NCBI RefSeq assembly: GCF_018143015.1
Contig: NC_054758.1
Coordinates: 20,448,501-20,512,500, forward strand
Direction: 5' to 3'
Source: Lytechinus variegatus
Lineage: Eukaryota; Echinodermata; Echinoidea; Temnopleuroida; Toxopneustidae
Length of the DNA stretch: 64,000 bases
The translations under genes were made by a program, and so were the position numbers. Numbering within the stretch: the stretch's first letter is position 1; each line of letters starts with the position of its first letter. The notes under the pieces were generated by a model. The model saw nothing but the letters and a program-made list of their open reading frames with translations. It made no database searches and was not told where the DNA came from. Shown here in pieces: positions 31,646 to 43,190 of this stretch.

Positions 31646-32065
31646 ACCAGATCTGACAACTTCACTTGGTTTTTGCTTGATGGAAAAGCACGACTGACTA
31701 TTACTTTGAACTGTTGGAGGAAAAACAGTGTTCATGAAACGGTCCCCACAGTACTTCTCGCATTTCTTCAACATAATTGCCGTCTTAAAGATTGTCAGAT
31801 ATGACCACATTCTTTTTCTACTGATTGACTGAAAAGCACAGGTGTGTGCATGACTGTTACAAAGGTGTCGGATCAAAATATTTTATGAGACGATCCCGTC
31901 GTTACTCATGGGGAGTGCCTGATCAGTACTTGTCGTCTCCACATTCTTCGAATCGGACAACTTTCCTGGGCGCTGTTGATTGGCTGAAAAGCACAGGTGT
32001 CTGGCTGCTACTATGGTGACCTGTCGGAAAAGCCGACTTCATGAAACGATCCCGTCGTTACTTCT
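31646..32065. mobile_element. Cluster of degenerate family-3 MITE remnants
   Basis: TCTGACAACTTCACTTGG, two copies of GACTGAAAAGCACAGG/GGCTGAAAAGCACAGG and several ATGA(A/G)ACG(A/G)TCCC ends match the element at 11995-12160. At least three partial copies lie side by side, ending close to the 3' end of the GTPase gene. Confidence 0.65.
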
Positions 32066-32093
32066 GAAGCAGCTACATATGCACCATCCTACA

Positions 32094-35000
32094 CTATAAC
32101 GTGTTTGTCCTTGATCGATAAAGATGTCTATCGGTAAAATTCTTGATGGTTTGTCGTAACTGCAACCGGGACGTGATCTTGCGCACCTTCGCTCTCTTCT
32201 CCGCCCGGTAGAACTCCCGGTATAGATCATGGAATGCGTCGACAACGGGAACGTATCCCTCGCTCGCGCTCATCTCGCAGTACGTGCATCCGTAATCCTT
32301 CGCCAGTTGGGCGCCCTCTTGCTTCGTGATCTTGCGAAGGTGGCAAAGGTCGGCCTTGTTTCCAAGAATCATTGTGGGGACTTTGTCAAGGTCACGTCTG
32401 GATTTGAATATAAATCGTTTGATTTTATGAAGAAAGATGAAGCTGGATCTGTCTGTGACCGAGAAAACCAACACGAAGGCATCTGAATTCCGTATCTGCT
32501 CAACCCTTGTCTGACTCTCGAAATCCTGGAAATTGTTTTAGGAGGGTAATAAATGGAAATGGGGAGGGGGGAGAGAAAATTAGCAATAAAGTTGATAATT
32601 GGGTAATTCCCCCACACTGTTAAAAAAACTGATTTTACAGAGAAAAAAAGTTGCAGAAAGCAGTAACAGAATCATTCTGTAAATTCATAAAACATGATTT
32701 TTTCTGCAATTTAACAGAAGAGGTCTGTTTAAAAGGGGGAAATGGGGCTTTCTTTAAGGAATTTGTAGGGTTTTATACACCAAGTACCAATTTCCTGCAA
32801 GATTACGCAATCTCGTAAGATTATAGGTGTTCTCGATACTCTGCCGCAGGAACTTCTTTCATTTTAAGGATAAATTTTCTAACAGTGCACATTATTACAT
32901 TTCGGGGGAAAGGCGTGTAGATTATACTCATCCGTCATGTAATTGTCATATGCCGCAGAAATTACACATAAACTTAATGATTATCATTATTATACTATAA
33001 ATACAATTGGGCGTACACATCATGAAGGCCTACACCGAACATTAGAGCACATCTCACAAATATAAGAGATATATTATAAATTTTCATTCTATTGGATGAG
33101 TATGGCTTGCAACTGTCGCAACTATTCGTAAAACGGGGCCCATACCTTATCCTGTTTGACATATATTTGGAATTCGGAGATAGATAATGTAAAGCTTTAA
33201 AACAAGGTATCACTGATATAACCTACTATTTAAAGGACAAATCCACCCAAACAAAAAGTTTATTTGAATAAAAGAGAAAAATCCAACAAACTTAACACTG
33301 AAAATTTCATCGAAATCGGATGTAAAATTAAAAGGTTATGACATTTTAAATTTTCGCTTAATTTTACAAAACAGTATTATGCACATCCTGGTCGGTATGC
33401 AAATATAAGGACACTGATGACATCATCCACTCACTATATCTTTTGTATTTCATTAATATGCATATTCTAATTTTCTCCTCATTGTCAAGTGAAACAACAA
33501 TAACTCCTTCCCGAACATATGGAATTAGCATTGTTTAATACTGTATGGTTCAGTCAAGTTGGTCCATATTGTCAAATTTGTAAAATAATTATATAATGTA
33601 TAATTCAAACAGTAAAAAACAATAGTGAGTGACTGACATCGTCGACTCTCTCATTTGCATGTTACTGAGTTGTGCAGATCACTGTTTTTTTGTAAAAAAA
33701 AAAGAGTAAGCGAAACTTTAAAATGTCATAACTTTCTTATTTTACATCCGACTTTGATGAAATATGGTAGTTTGATTTTTCTCTGTATAATTTTCAATTC
33801 AACATTTTCCTGTGGTAGACTTGACCTTTAATGATTAAACAGCATTGTCATCCACTATCTGTGTGGCCAAGTAAATTTGCATGAAGTTCGTAGATACAGA
33901 TCCAAGGCACAAGACATAATAATCGCATAGTACTCTCCCTCAGAGGATATCATATAGGAATAGATTTACTCGTAAACGGAGCTGTCTAAGATGGCGGTGC
34001 TATGACGTCATTGAAAAGGGTCTATTCATTATATTTGCGGACGCATTGGCCCGTATTCCGAACTAACCTCCGCAAAAAAAGTTTGTAAATCTGACTTTGA
34101 CCGATAATTCCTCCTCGGTTTTAGTAAATATCACTTAGTAAATAATATCAATGAATAGATCATTCAATTTTCTTTAAAATCATACCCTGCATGATGTGAG
34201 TATCGTTCACATGGAGGTGTAGTGCCTTGAAATGTGGCGGCAAGGTCAAAATTAAAAAAAAAAGTTGCAAAATTACAAAGTACAAAGTATTGAAAGTCAC
34301 TGTTCTTTTTTTTCAGTGCTGATGAGTTAATTTCTCATCGATTTCATGAAATCATTTTCATGCACCTTTAACGTAAACATTAACATGGAATCAAACACAC
34401 CTCTGTATTTCAATCCACAACTCAAACCATGTAACCTCACAGTCACGGAACCATCACTCCAGAAGCAGGGGTTTGATTTTAATGGATTTTAATCTCTATA
34501 AACACAGCCAAAAGAATCATGTTCTGTATTGACCCTTCGTGACTATTTCTGCTCGTTTTGCAGCTTTTCAATTCAGACCTCATCCAACACTTTTGAATCA
34601 TGCACTTTTCGTGATGGCATGATCATAACAAGCATGGTATCATTTTTAAGAAAATTAAATGATCTTTTGAATGATGTAAATATGAATTGTGTAAAATTGG
34701 GAAATAAGAGAAATTAATGGCCAAACACAGATCTCATATTATGGTGTAACTAAGTAGAACCAATTAACTGGGGCACCAATCCCTTATAGTATATACACAT
34801 CTAATTTATTAACTCATTTGACACTCAAATTGTACATAATCATCTGGGAATGCTAACTGAAGTTTTTTCTTTGACAGCAACAGAAAACAAAATACTAAAG
34901 ATAAGAGATATACAATATAAATAGAAGAATATGCTTCCCTAATTTTAGCACAGAGTTAAACTGTGATCTAACACTAATTAAAACTGACTTCAGAATACGG

Positions 35001-35208
35001 GCCACCAATTTTAATAATCACCCTCGATTACTCGCCAAATTCTTCAATGAAATCTCTTTTACGAAGTAGTTGAGAATTTTTGACCCCTTTTGTCATTCCG
35101 GCTGCCCGAAAAGCTCTTTGAATGTACTTACAAAGTCCCCAGCCGTGTCCAGCACGTGTAATGTTATACACTGGTCATCTATTCTCGTGGGCTGAGAGTA
35201 TACTGATT
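32094..35208 (-). CDS. Ras-like small GTPase (RERG/RASL type), last two coding exons
   Basis: Small GTPases switch between GDP and GTP states. Two minus-strand exons are clear: 35208-35132 (77 nt) and 32525-32094 (TAG), joined by a GT-AG intron in phase 0, together about 168 aa. The first ends in VLDTAGDF (G3, DxxG). The second holds AFVLVFSVTDRSSF, then ILGNKADL (G4, NKxD) and EMSAS (G5). After it come a basic C-terminus (RAEKRAKVRKITSRL) and the end SRTNTL; there is no CAAX box, as in RERG and several RASL proteins. The first visible exon begins in phase 1, so an upstream exon with the GxxxxGK(S/T) P-loop must exist; I did not find it between 35209 and 64000. The residue after DTAG is Asp where Ras has catalytic Gln61. 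Assignment to a named ortholog is not possible from these exons. Confidence 0.87.
32614..32888. mobile_element. MITE-like element with ACACTGTTAAAA end, copy 1
   Basis: Shares TTCTGTAAATTCATAAAACA, TTCTGCAATT(T/C)AACAGAA and AGGAACTTCTTT with 42884-43190. The termini ACACTGTTA and TAACAGTG are inverted. It lies inside the GTPase intron. Confidence 0.82.
33232..33831. mobile_element. Foldback element, copy 3
   Basis: Same family as 20428 and 25679: begins AAAGGACAAATCCACCC, ends TAGACTTGACCTTTA. The central CRE-like word has changed to TGATGACATCA. It lies inside the GTPase intron. Confidence 0.86.
34048..35003. mobile_element. TIR element of about 950 bp in the GTPase intron
   Basis: Left end GGCCCGTATTCCGAA, right end TTCAGAATACGGGCC, imperfect inverses of 15 bp. 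The interior is AT-rich with no long frame. Family not certain. Confidence 0.65.
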
Positions 35209-36415
35209 CTGTCAAGATAAAATAAGAAAAGAAGAAAATTGAATCTTAATTTTACAAGACAGTTATGAATATCACCAGAAATCTCAATTGTACAGGTAAG
35301 ACCGACCCATGGTTTCGGTTGCTGGTATTTATAGTAAACTCGAAAAAACCCTTAAATCATTGGTTATTATTGATTTGACTTTAAAGAAAAATCTGAGCTG
35401 CGAGGTCTAATTTTGTCTGCTTTATCTGTAATAATACATTGACAATAATAAGCCCTGAAAAAAATATACCAGATAATCATGGGTTGGCAAAATGGAAAAT
35501 TGTAGTGGCCGATAACACGATCCCACTTGTTTTTCAAACATACTGCGTGCTACAATTTAGAATCCTCAGAAGATGAATTAAAATCATGCTTTTTCTGTCA
35601 CAGATATTTTGAAATTATCATTGTTTCCCTGTATTTTTTTCTTTATCATTATGAGCAATATAAAATACAACAAACTTCAAAGTTCGTGATATAAAAATAT
35701 GATTTTTTGCAATGTGAGCCTAAGTGATTGAAAACATGCACAGTACTCCAGAAAATCGGAGATTGATTGGTCAAGGCGACGAAAAATAACTTTATCTCCT
35801 TCTTCCCTTCATTATTCTTTATCATAATTATGTATGTGTGTGTTGATCATAAGTATCGATGATAAGGTTATATTTTACGTCATTTGTTGTATATGTATTC
35901 ATTTAGTCGCGTTTTCTCTAAAAGACAGGGTTTTTTCGTTCAAACCAATTGGCCTGCTTTACAAAGGAAGCTCTGTCAATACATACATAATACATTAAGA
36001 ATAAGAACAGTGATGAAAATAGATAATGCCAATGGTTTTCATAGCAAAAAAGTCGTGTAAAACGTAGAAAACGATCATATAAATATAAAAACAAAGTGTA
36101 ATGTACAAAAATGAATACAAGTAGCGAAAAAAATTGAACATGATAAGATAGTGGTCATTTTGGATGGTTAGAGAGCCTACATTTGTTCAACATGTTCAAT
36201 GGGCCTGGTATTGTCTTATGCGTCATTTGAATATTTGGATAGAAGGGAATGTTTGAATATGAAGGTGGTAGGGGGCTAAAAGGTTTGGTTGCAATATAAG
36301 AGAAAGAACTTTTTTTAAGGTTTGTTTATTTGTTTTCAGTTTTGGGTTTAAGTAGGTATTATGGTTGATTGGTAACAACATGCCGAGTAAGGTCAATGGT
36401 ATGACGGTGATACAA
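35209..36415. other. AT-rich DNA, possible upstream intron of the GTPase gene
   Basis: No exon could be placed. Because the next GTPase exon upstream is missing, this DNA is probably intronic. Confidence 0.4.
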
Positions 36416-36580
36416 TGTAAAAAAGAAGTGCTAATTTAGCACTTAAAGTGCTTGTATAGTGACTGCACTTCTAGTGCTGATTTTCTAGTTTCAAATTTGA
36501 ACTAGAAAATCGGCACTGGTAGTACAGTCACTATACAAGCACTGGAAGTGCTAAATCAGCACTTCATTTTTTACAGTGTA
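36416..36580. mobile_element. Hairpin MITE with TGTAAAAAA / TTTTTTACAGTGTA ends
   Basis: The arms pair over about 70 bp: AGTGCTAATTTAGCACTT with AAGTGCTAAATCAGCACTT, and GTATAGTGACTG with CAGTCACTATAC, around a short AAATTT centre. No coding capacity. Confidence 0.88.
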
Positions 36581-37887
36581 ATTAGTCTTCTGAGATACGG
36601 ATGGGATATTCAACCCCTTTATTCCCTCTCTTATTCTTTGTCATAATGTATATGTATGTTGATGACTAATTATGTTAGTATTATTATTGTACATTCTTTT
36701 ATTGCAGAAATAAAGGAGACAAAGTCTTAAAGAAGCATTGATAAACATTACTTTGACTAAAGTAACCCCCCCAAAAAAAAAAATAAATAAATAAGCGCTT
36801 AGAGTTTTCATTCGTCACCTGTGTCTGTAATATTATGTTGTAGAAATGAAGCCATGAAAAATTATACCTGAAAGTCATTATGAAAGTGAAAAGTTAGAAA
36901 TAAAGTGACCGGATACACCATTCAATATAAAAAAAATCAAACGGTTTCATGAAGTTGTGACAATTTTTTTACACATATCTTTAAATATTTTCGCACCTTG
37001 GATATATATATATATATATATATTATATTTTTCTTTCTGGGATATCCATATAAATAATATATTATCAAATACAACACACAACGAAGTTAAGGATGTTTTG
37101 TCTTAAATAAGAATTTAAAATGTCAGCCAATGTTTTCAAGTTTCTGAACTTCGCGGGGTGTTGAAGTATCCTTGATAAAAAGCGATTCCTAGTAGAGTAT
37201 AACCACCGCTCGTCTCTACGCATAAGGTACTTCATCTGGTGCCACCAATGTCAATAAATTACAAATTCATTCAAGAGGGTTTTGGCCACGTGTTAGATTC
37301 AGGATCGATAGCCGCCACTTTCATCCTCATCAGGTTGTAATCGATAATCTGAACATGTAGACTGCTTTAACGATAAGTCTCTGAACTTGAAAGGGGTGGT
37401 TAGAATGAATATTCCTAAAGTGACAAAAAGAAAGTAGGTAACACGAGTTGTAGTTTCCATAAAAAGAACGCATGTGTATGCATTAAGTCAATGCAATACG
37501 ACACGAGGAGGGGCTATTATATATTCTAAGAGGGGAGGGGAGGGTGTGCACGAGACAACCTTACAGTCAAATGGTTATTTTTTGTGTTTTTTATAACATG
37601 TTTTTATCGTCTTCTCTCAAACCAAGTTTACAATATACACCTGTATAGAAACGATATAAGACTTATAAAGCAAATTCTCAAATCAAATATACAATGATAA
37701 TGTAAGTTTCATCATAAAGCGAATCCTAGAATAATTTGAGACAAGTATTATCACAGTCATACAACTTTACAGCGACCATTGAGAATGGAATATATAACAT
37801 GATAATGAAGAAAATGCAACATCCCCCGTACCCGTCCCTATACATGTATACTGGAAGAACATCATTAAATTATGAAAACATGCATGG
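36581..37887. other. AT-rich DNA with a TA microsatellite
   Basis: A (TA)n run lies at about 37004-37022. No gene or other repeat is supported. Confidence 0.45.
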
Positions 37888-38107
37888 ATCTGGAAGGAAA
37901 GAAAGAAAAAAAGAAAGAAAGAAAGAAGGAAGGAAGGAAGACAAAAAGAAAGAGAGAAAGAAAGAAAGGAAGAAAGAAAGAAAAAAAAATTGGTTAGCAG
38001 GAAGGAAGGAAAGAAAGAAAGGAAGGAAGGAAGGAAGGAAGAAAGAAAGAAAGAAAGAAAATAAATAAAGAAAGGAAGGAAGGAAGAAAGAAAGAAAAAA
38101 AAAAATT
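37888..38107. repeat. GAAA/GGAA microsatellite
   Basis: About 220 bp of AAAG and AAGG repeats with two copies of AAAAATTGGTTAG, showing that part of the tract was duplicated. Lys/Arg/Glu frames here are artefacts. Confidence 0.93.
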
Positions 38108-41100
38108 GGTTAGTAAGAAAATGAAAATGAGTTAAATACACTCGACTTGTCACTCGCTTGGATGGCACTGTAATGAGATAAATGCGATCTCGAGTAGATA
38201 CGGACATACTATCCCTTATACGATATATCGCAATGCGATTTCAGATGTAACGATATACGTTTCCCGATAAATCAGTTGACTGGCATTATACCAAAGCCTG
38301 GATGCTGAAGTGGTTTAAATTTTCCAGTGTGTCGGCAGTGAGTGCAAACCAGATAGCTTGAATGTTATTTGCGATGTATCGATATACATTTTCCCGAGAA
38401 ATCAGTGAGCTGATGTTAACCAAAATACATGCAATTACGCCCAATTGTACAAGTAGGTTTACGATGCATTTAAAGGCTGTCCTAGATATTATATCATTTT
38501 ATTTTCGAGATATGTTACTTTGCTTGAAATGTTTTTGAAAACAACTAACTAAAAATACAGCGAAAGAAAGAATTGTATTAACTTTTATCTGAAAGAGATA
38601 AAATTTTGGAGATCAATGCAACTTCCCAATTCGTAGGGGGAAAAACTTCCCTTATAAATGTTACTTGCATGGACAGTCAGATGAAATTAGCCCAAAGAGA
38701 TTTCGTTACAGTCAATTTATTTAGAATACGCGGTATATTTCTCACAGATATAAATTCTGTTTTAATTCTCCCTCTACTGATCTGTTAAGATATTCTTGTC
38801 GTTTGTGCCGTCAGTAGTCAACATTATTTCTATTAAGAATATCTCCATGCCCATTAGCAAACTGCCCACTCCAACATGCACGTGTCATGAGCGCTAATTA
38901 GCTTCGAAACAGACAGACGACCCTTACACATTATGAAATTTCTGACGAAGAATATAACCTTCTTAAATGAAGTAATTAGATGGAAATAGACATCAACTTT
39001 ATCAAGGCTCTTTAACGCGTAAAGGAGGCACCAGAAGTGACGTATTATTCTATTCACACGGGTGGGGGGGGGGGGATTTGGGTGCCAATGAGGCGGGTAT
39101 AAGAATGAAGGTTAAAGGTCGTCACCATAGAAGTGGTTGCCATAATGATAATACCCCCCCCCCCCCTTATAAAAGAAAAAAAATCACGCAGTGAGCAACG
39201 AACCAAGGTAACACTATTTCTCAAGAAGTAAATGCTGAGAAATAAAAAAGGGGAAAAATCGACAAAAAAAATAGATCAACAACTGAATCATTTAGAGTGC
39301 ACCTTCTATCTCTTTTACTATTCAGGAGAGTGCATTCCACAAAGTAGGAGCAAATGCAAAAACTTTTTCACCAACGAGCATTTGACTCTTTTTGCTGCCA
39401 TCACCCCGATTTAAATACTGAGGATCTTCCATATCCATTTATGCTCTATATTATACTGTGTTTTTTTTTACGAAGTAAGAATGCCCTTCTGTAAAATTGT
39501 ATTTGATTTATATTGTTTTATATTACTTTGTATTATGTTTTGAATGGAAATGAAATAAAAGAATTGAATTATAAAGGCTTCATAATAAGGAGCCAAATCT
39601 TGTAGGATTTTTTTTCAGATTAGGCCTACTTGGATTCGGCAAAATTTAATTGGTTTATAAAGGCGTCTATTGACACATACAAATGCATGTACTTGTACAT
39701 TTGAACTGTTTGTGTAAGCCTCGTGTAATTTCAGCTAAATCTAACCTACTTGAATTCTCCGAAGTTATCATGTCAGTAAAATTGAATATTTGCTTAACTC
39801 GAACGGCTTGTTTGTGGGCTTTCATCAAATTTCCGACCAGCACGGGATATAATTTACAATAACTCAAAGAATTTCCATAAATCAACTTGCTTCGCAACGT
39901 AACTATTCGTTTGTTTGCCTTTCTCATTTAACAGACGTTGTAGTTTATATGCATGCTGACAATTATGTAAATCAGCATCATTGTCAGTGACTGTGGCGGC
40001 AAAAATATCAGGGTAGGCGTGAGAAGATATAGACCTAGCTGAGAAAAAAAATCGCTTTGTAGATGTATTTTAATACTAAGTATATTGTGGGAATGATCGA
40101 AACAATGGACCCCATTCCAAAGACAGTTAAAATGCGATCTTAAAAGATTGTTTGAAAAAGCCAATGTGTTGAAGAATACGTAACTGTAATAATAATGAAA
40201 AAAATAGTAATGATGATGATGATAATAATGATCATTATCATTATTATTGTTATCATCATGTTGTGTTGTTGTTATTGTAATTATCTTAACATTAAATAAC
40301 GCGAAATGTCCGATGCGCTTTTTTTGTTTTGAATAATATTTCATTTTCTTCCTCTTTCAAATCAATAAGTTTACAATCACAATTCATATACATGTAAATA
40401 AAGATTCTTTGCATGTATACAGTCAATAAACAATCAAACAAATAAATATATCAATATCAATGAGATTACAAATATTTTTTAAAAGATTACGCATGAAAAG
40501 CGCTTTAGTTCTGCTTTAGTTGCACGAGCGCCCTCCAGCTATTTCCACCCGCACCAGAAAAATGTGTGTGCGTACGTGAAAAAGAACGTTTACAAGCGCG
40601 GGTGAGAGTGTGCGGTGGGTTCGACGTGCGTTACGTGTATGGGTGCGTGTAAGCTTGTGTATGCATTACCAATTAAGAGTCATCACATAGACTCAGTAAA
40701 TCAATTCTGGGTAAACAGGAGCTGACAGGCGTGGAGTAGCGGAGCTAGGTTGATGGTAAACAAGTCTGTATGATCGAGGACATGGCACTTGTTCTAAGTA
40801 AACCGTCTTGACAATTATGGGTAAAACGATTTGTGACAATCCCGGGGAATGATATTCCGACGATGTATTTTTGTTAAGATGATACGATTAAAGAGGCTCG
40901 TAGAGGCAGTCGTGTGTAATGTTTTGTTTGATTATATTACAGATGAGGCGTAAGCGTCTTTACTCCAACCATAGAATACTGTGTTTTAATATTTTGTCAG
41001 GCTCTTTTTAGTTTATTGTATCATCATTATCGTCATCACAATTTTCAGCAGACGGTTGCGCTCGATGGGGAAAATCTTAAAGCCCCCTCCCCCTTCTCAC

Positions 41101-42883
41101 TCTATATCCGTGTCCAAGCTCTCCATTAAAGACAGGGCGGCTCGTAGATAAAAACAGAGTGGTTATTCTTTGAATGAAATTGCAGCTGTCATTTGAAACT
41201 ACAATCAATTGTACTAATACAAATCTTACTTCCGCGTTCCAAGATAAATTGCAGAGTCGCGTCATTATAATTGTACATGTATAAGATATCATATCCTAAC
41301 TTGTATGAATTATGCTTCCTGGAAGCCGTGATTATGTCAGCCAATTTTGTTCTATTGAGTTCCTAACTAGACTTCAGAACAATACACTTTCCCTTGTGAA
41401 CACTCAAAAACAAATTGAAATGTGACAGAGACAATCAATTCCAATGTGATGTGATTTTTTTGTGGGAGGGGGGCGTTAATGTTCTTATTTGGTTGAAGAC
41501 CCTTTGTTGCTCTGCCAATATGATTTTCATTCTATCCTATTCAATGTATTTTGATATATCTAATGCACTTTCGCTTTATTTTGCTTTATTTTATTCACAA
41601 GTGTAAACGGTTGAGGGGATATTTTCAATATTTGTTTCAATTCACACAGTACTGGGATGTTCGTCAACGGCATTATGAGAGGGTATTTCGTGCCAGTATT
41701 TTGAAAGATAACATGTTAAAAATCTTTGTCAATGCTATTTTCCCCTCGAAATTATATCAACTTGGAACCTGAGGGCCATCCACTTCGCAAATCATCATTG
41801 TATTTTCTTTTCCTCTAGACCTGGCAACAGCATGCTTTTAAGATACCATCAATTACCGCCTTGCCCTTTCCATTTAGTCTGTAATTTCATGTTTGCAAAG
41901 AAAGATGGAAAATACGCATTGAAAAAGCGAGGAAGGAAGGAGGACCCTTCAAGTTCTTAACATCTCCAACGAGCTTGGACATTGAGCGATGCGATACAAG
42001 TCGGAAACGATCGTTTCACGTTTCAAATGAGAAATGGGATGGCTTTGGTAAAGTGGTTGCCGCGAGCTCTCCGTCCAAAGCAGACAGGAGAGCGGGACCT
42101 AGATCAAATAACATAGATTTCATGACAAATCGATCAATGTTATCTTGCGTAGATGTTAAAATAGAAGGAGGTGGATGAAAACGTAGAAAAAACAAACAAA
42201 GGAGCAAATACTGGGGCAAGTGAAGGCCATGGATCTTACTTTCTTGATGTTTTTTTGTTACAACTCTAAAGAAACTCTTTTGACCTGAATTAATAGCATC
42301 TTTTTTAGAGAAATAAGGATACAAGTCATTAAAATATTTATTTTGACGAATCAAGAGGATTTCAGAATGGGGGTAATAAAGGATTAAACTGGCAGAAGGG
42401 CAATCAAGAAAATAACAAAATGGCCTTTAGTAGTTTGTCTACTATTAAAAGTATAAATCACTGATTCAGTTAGTAAATTAAGTATTGTAGATTTAGTTCT
42501 TGGGGGTCAGACAAGCTTGGCAAGGGCCTTTCTACTGGTTAGTTATGCATGATATATCTACTTTTTGCGATAGGGTATGATAGGGTCAGTGTGTGTGAGG
42601 TTGGAGGCCTGGTATGATCCAAGCCCTAAACTCAATCAACATATGACAAGAGTTCAATGGCAGAGGTATATTTATCCAGACTAGCTCCCGGAGAGTCCAC
42701 CTTGCACGACCCCGTAAAAGATGGCAAGTTTCAAGTTTCAAAATTTAAAAGTTTATTGATTGGTATCCACTATAGGCTTGCTGAATCGTTATCCTTTTCA
42801 CGTAGTCAGATTTCCTGTAACATGTTGCAAGAAATATGGAATCAAGGAGGCGAAGGGGGAGGGATGGGGGATGGCTGTGACCT
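38108..42883. other. Long AT-rich gene-free stretch
   Basis: No exon with family resemblance was found on either strand. Notable items are poly-G at 39062-39074, poly-C at 39154-39167, and an ATG/ATT microsatellite near 40195-40280. The segment at 40495-40650 is richer in G+C and in GTG words. Confidence 0.4.
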
Positions 42884-43190
42884 ACTCTGTTAAAAAAAGA
42901 CCCTGATTTTACAGGGGAAAAAAGAAGATTTTGCAGAAAGCAATAACAAAATCATTCTGTAAATTCATAAAACAGGAACTTTTCTGCAATTCAACAGAAC
43001 AGGTCTGTTTTAAAAGGGGGAAAAGGTGTTTTATTCAAGGAGATTTCGAAGGTTCCATACACCAAATACCAATTTCCCGTAATTTTACATGATATAATGT
43101 ACGATTACGCAATCTGGTAAGATTACGGGTGTTCTCAAGACTCTGCTGCAGGAACTTCTTTTGTTTTAAGGATAAATTTTCCAACAGTGT
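42884..43190. mobile_element. MITE-like element with CTCTGTTAAAA end, copy 2
   Basis: Same family as 32614-32888, slightly longer, ending TTCCAACAGTGT. It keeps the internal words TTCTGTAAATTCATAAAACA and GATTACGCAATCT. Confidence 0.82.

Noticed and set aside
32229-32617. Open frames overlapping the GTPase exon on the plus strand and in another minus frame
   Set aside because: They are shadows of the real exon 32525-32094, which has conserved G4 and G5 motifs and fitting splice phases.
37736-38207. Lys/Glu-rich plus frame and Phe/Ser/Leu-rich minus frame
   Set aside because: Both come from the GAAA microsatellite.
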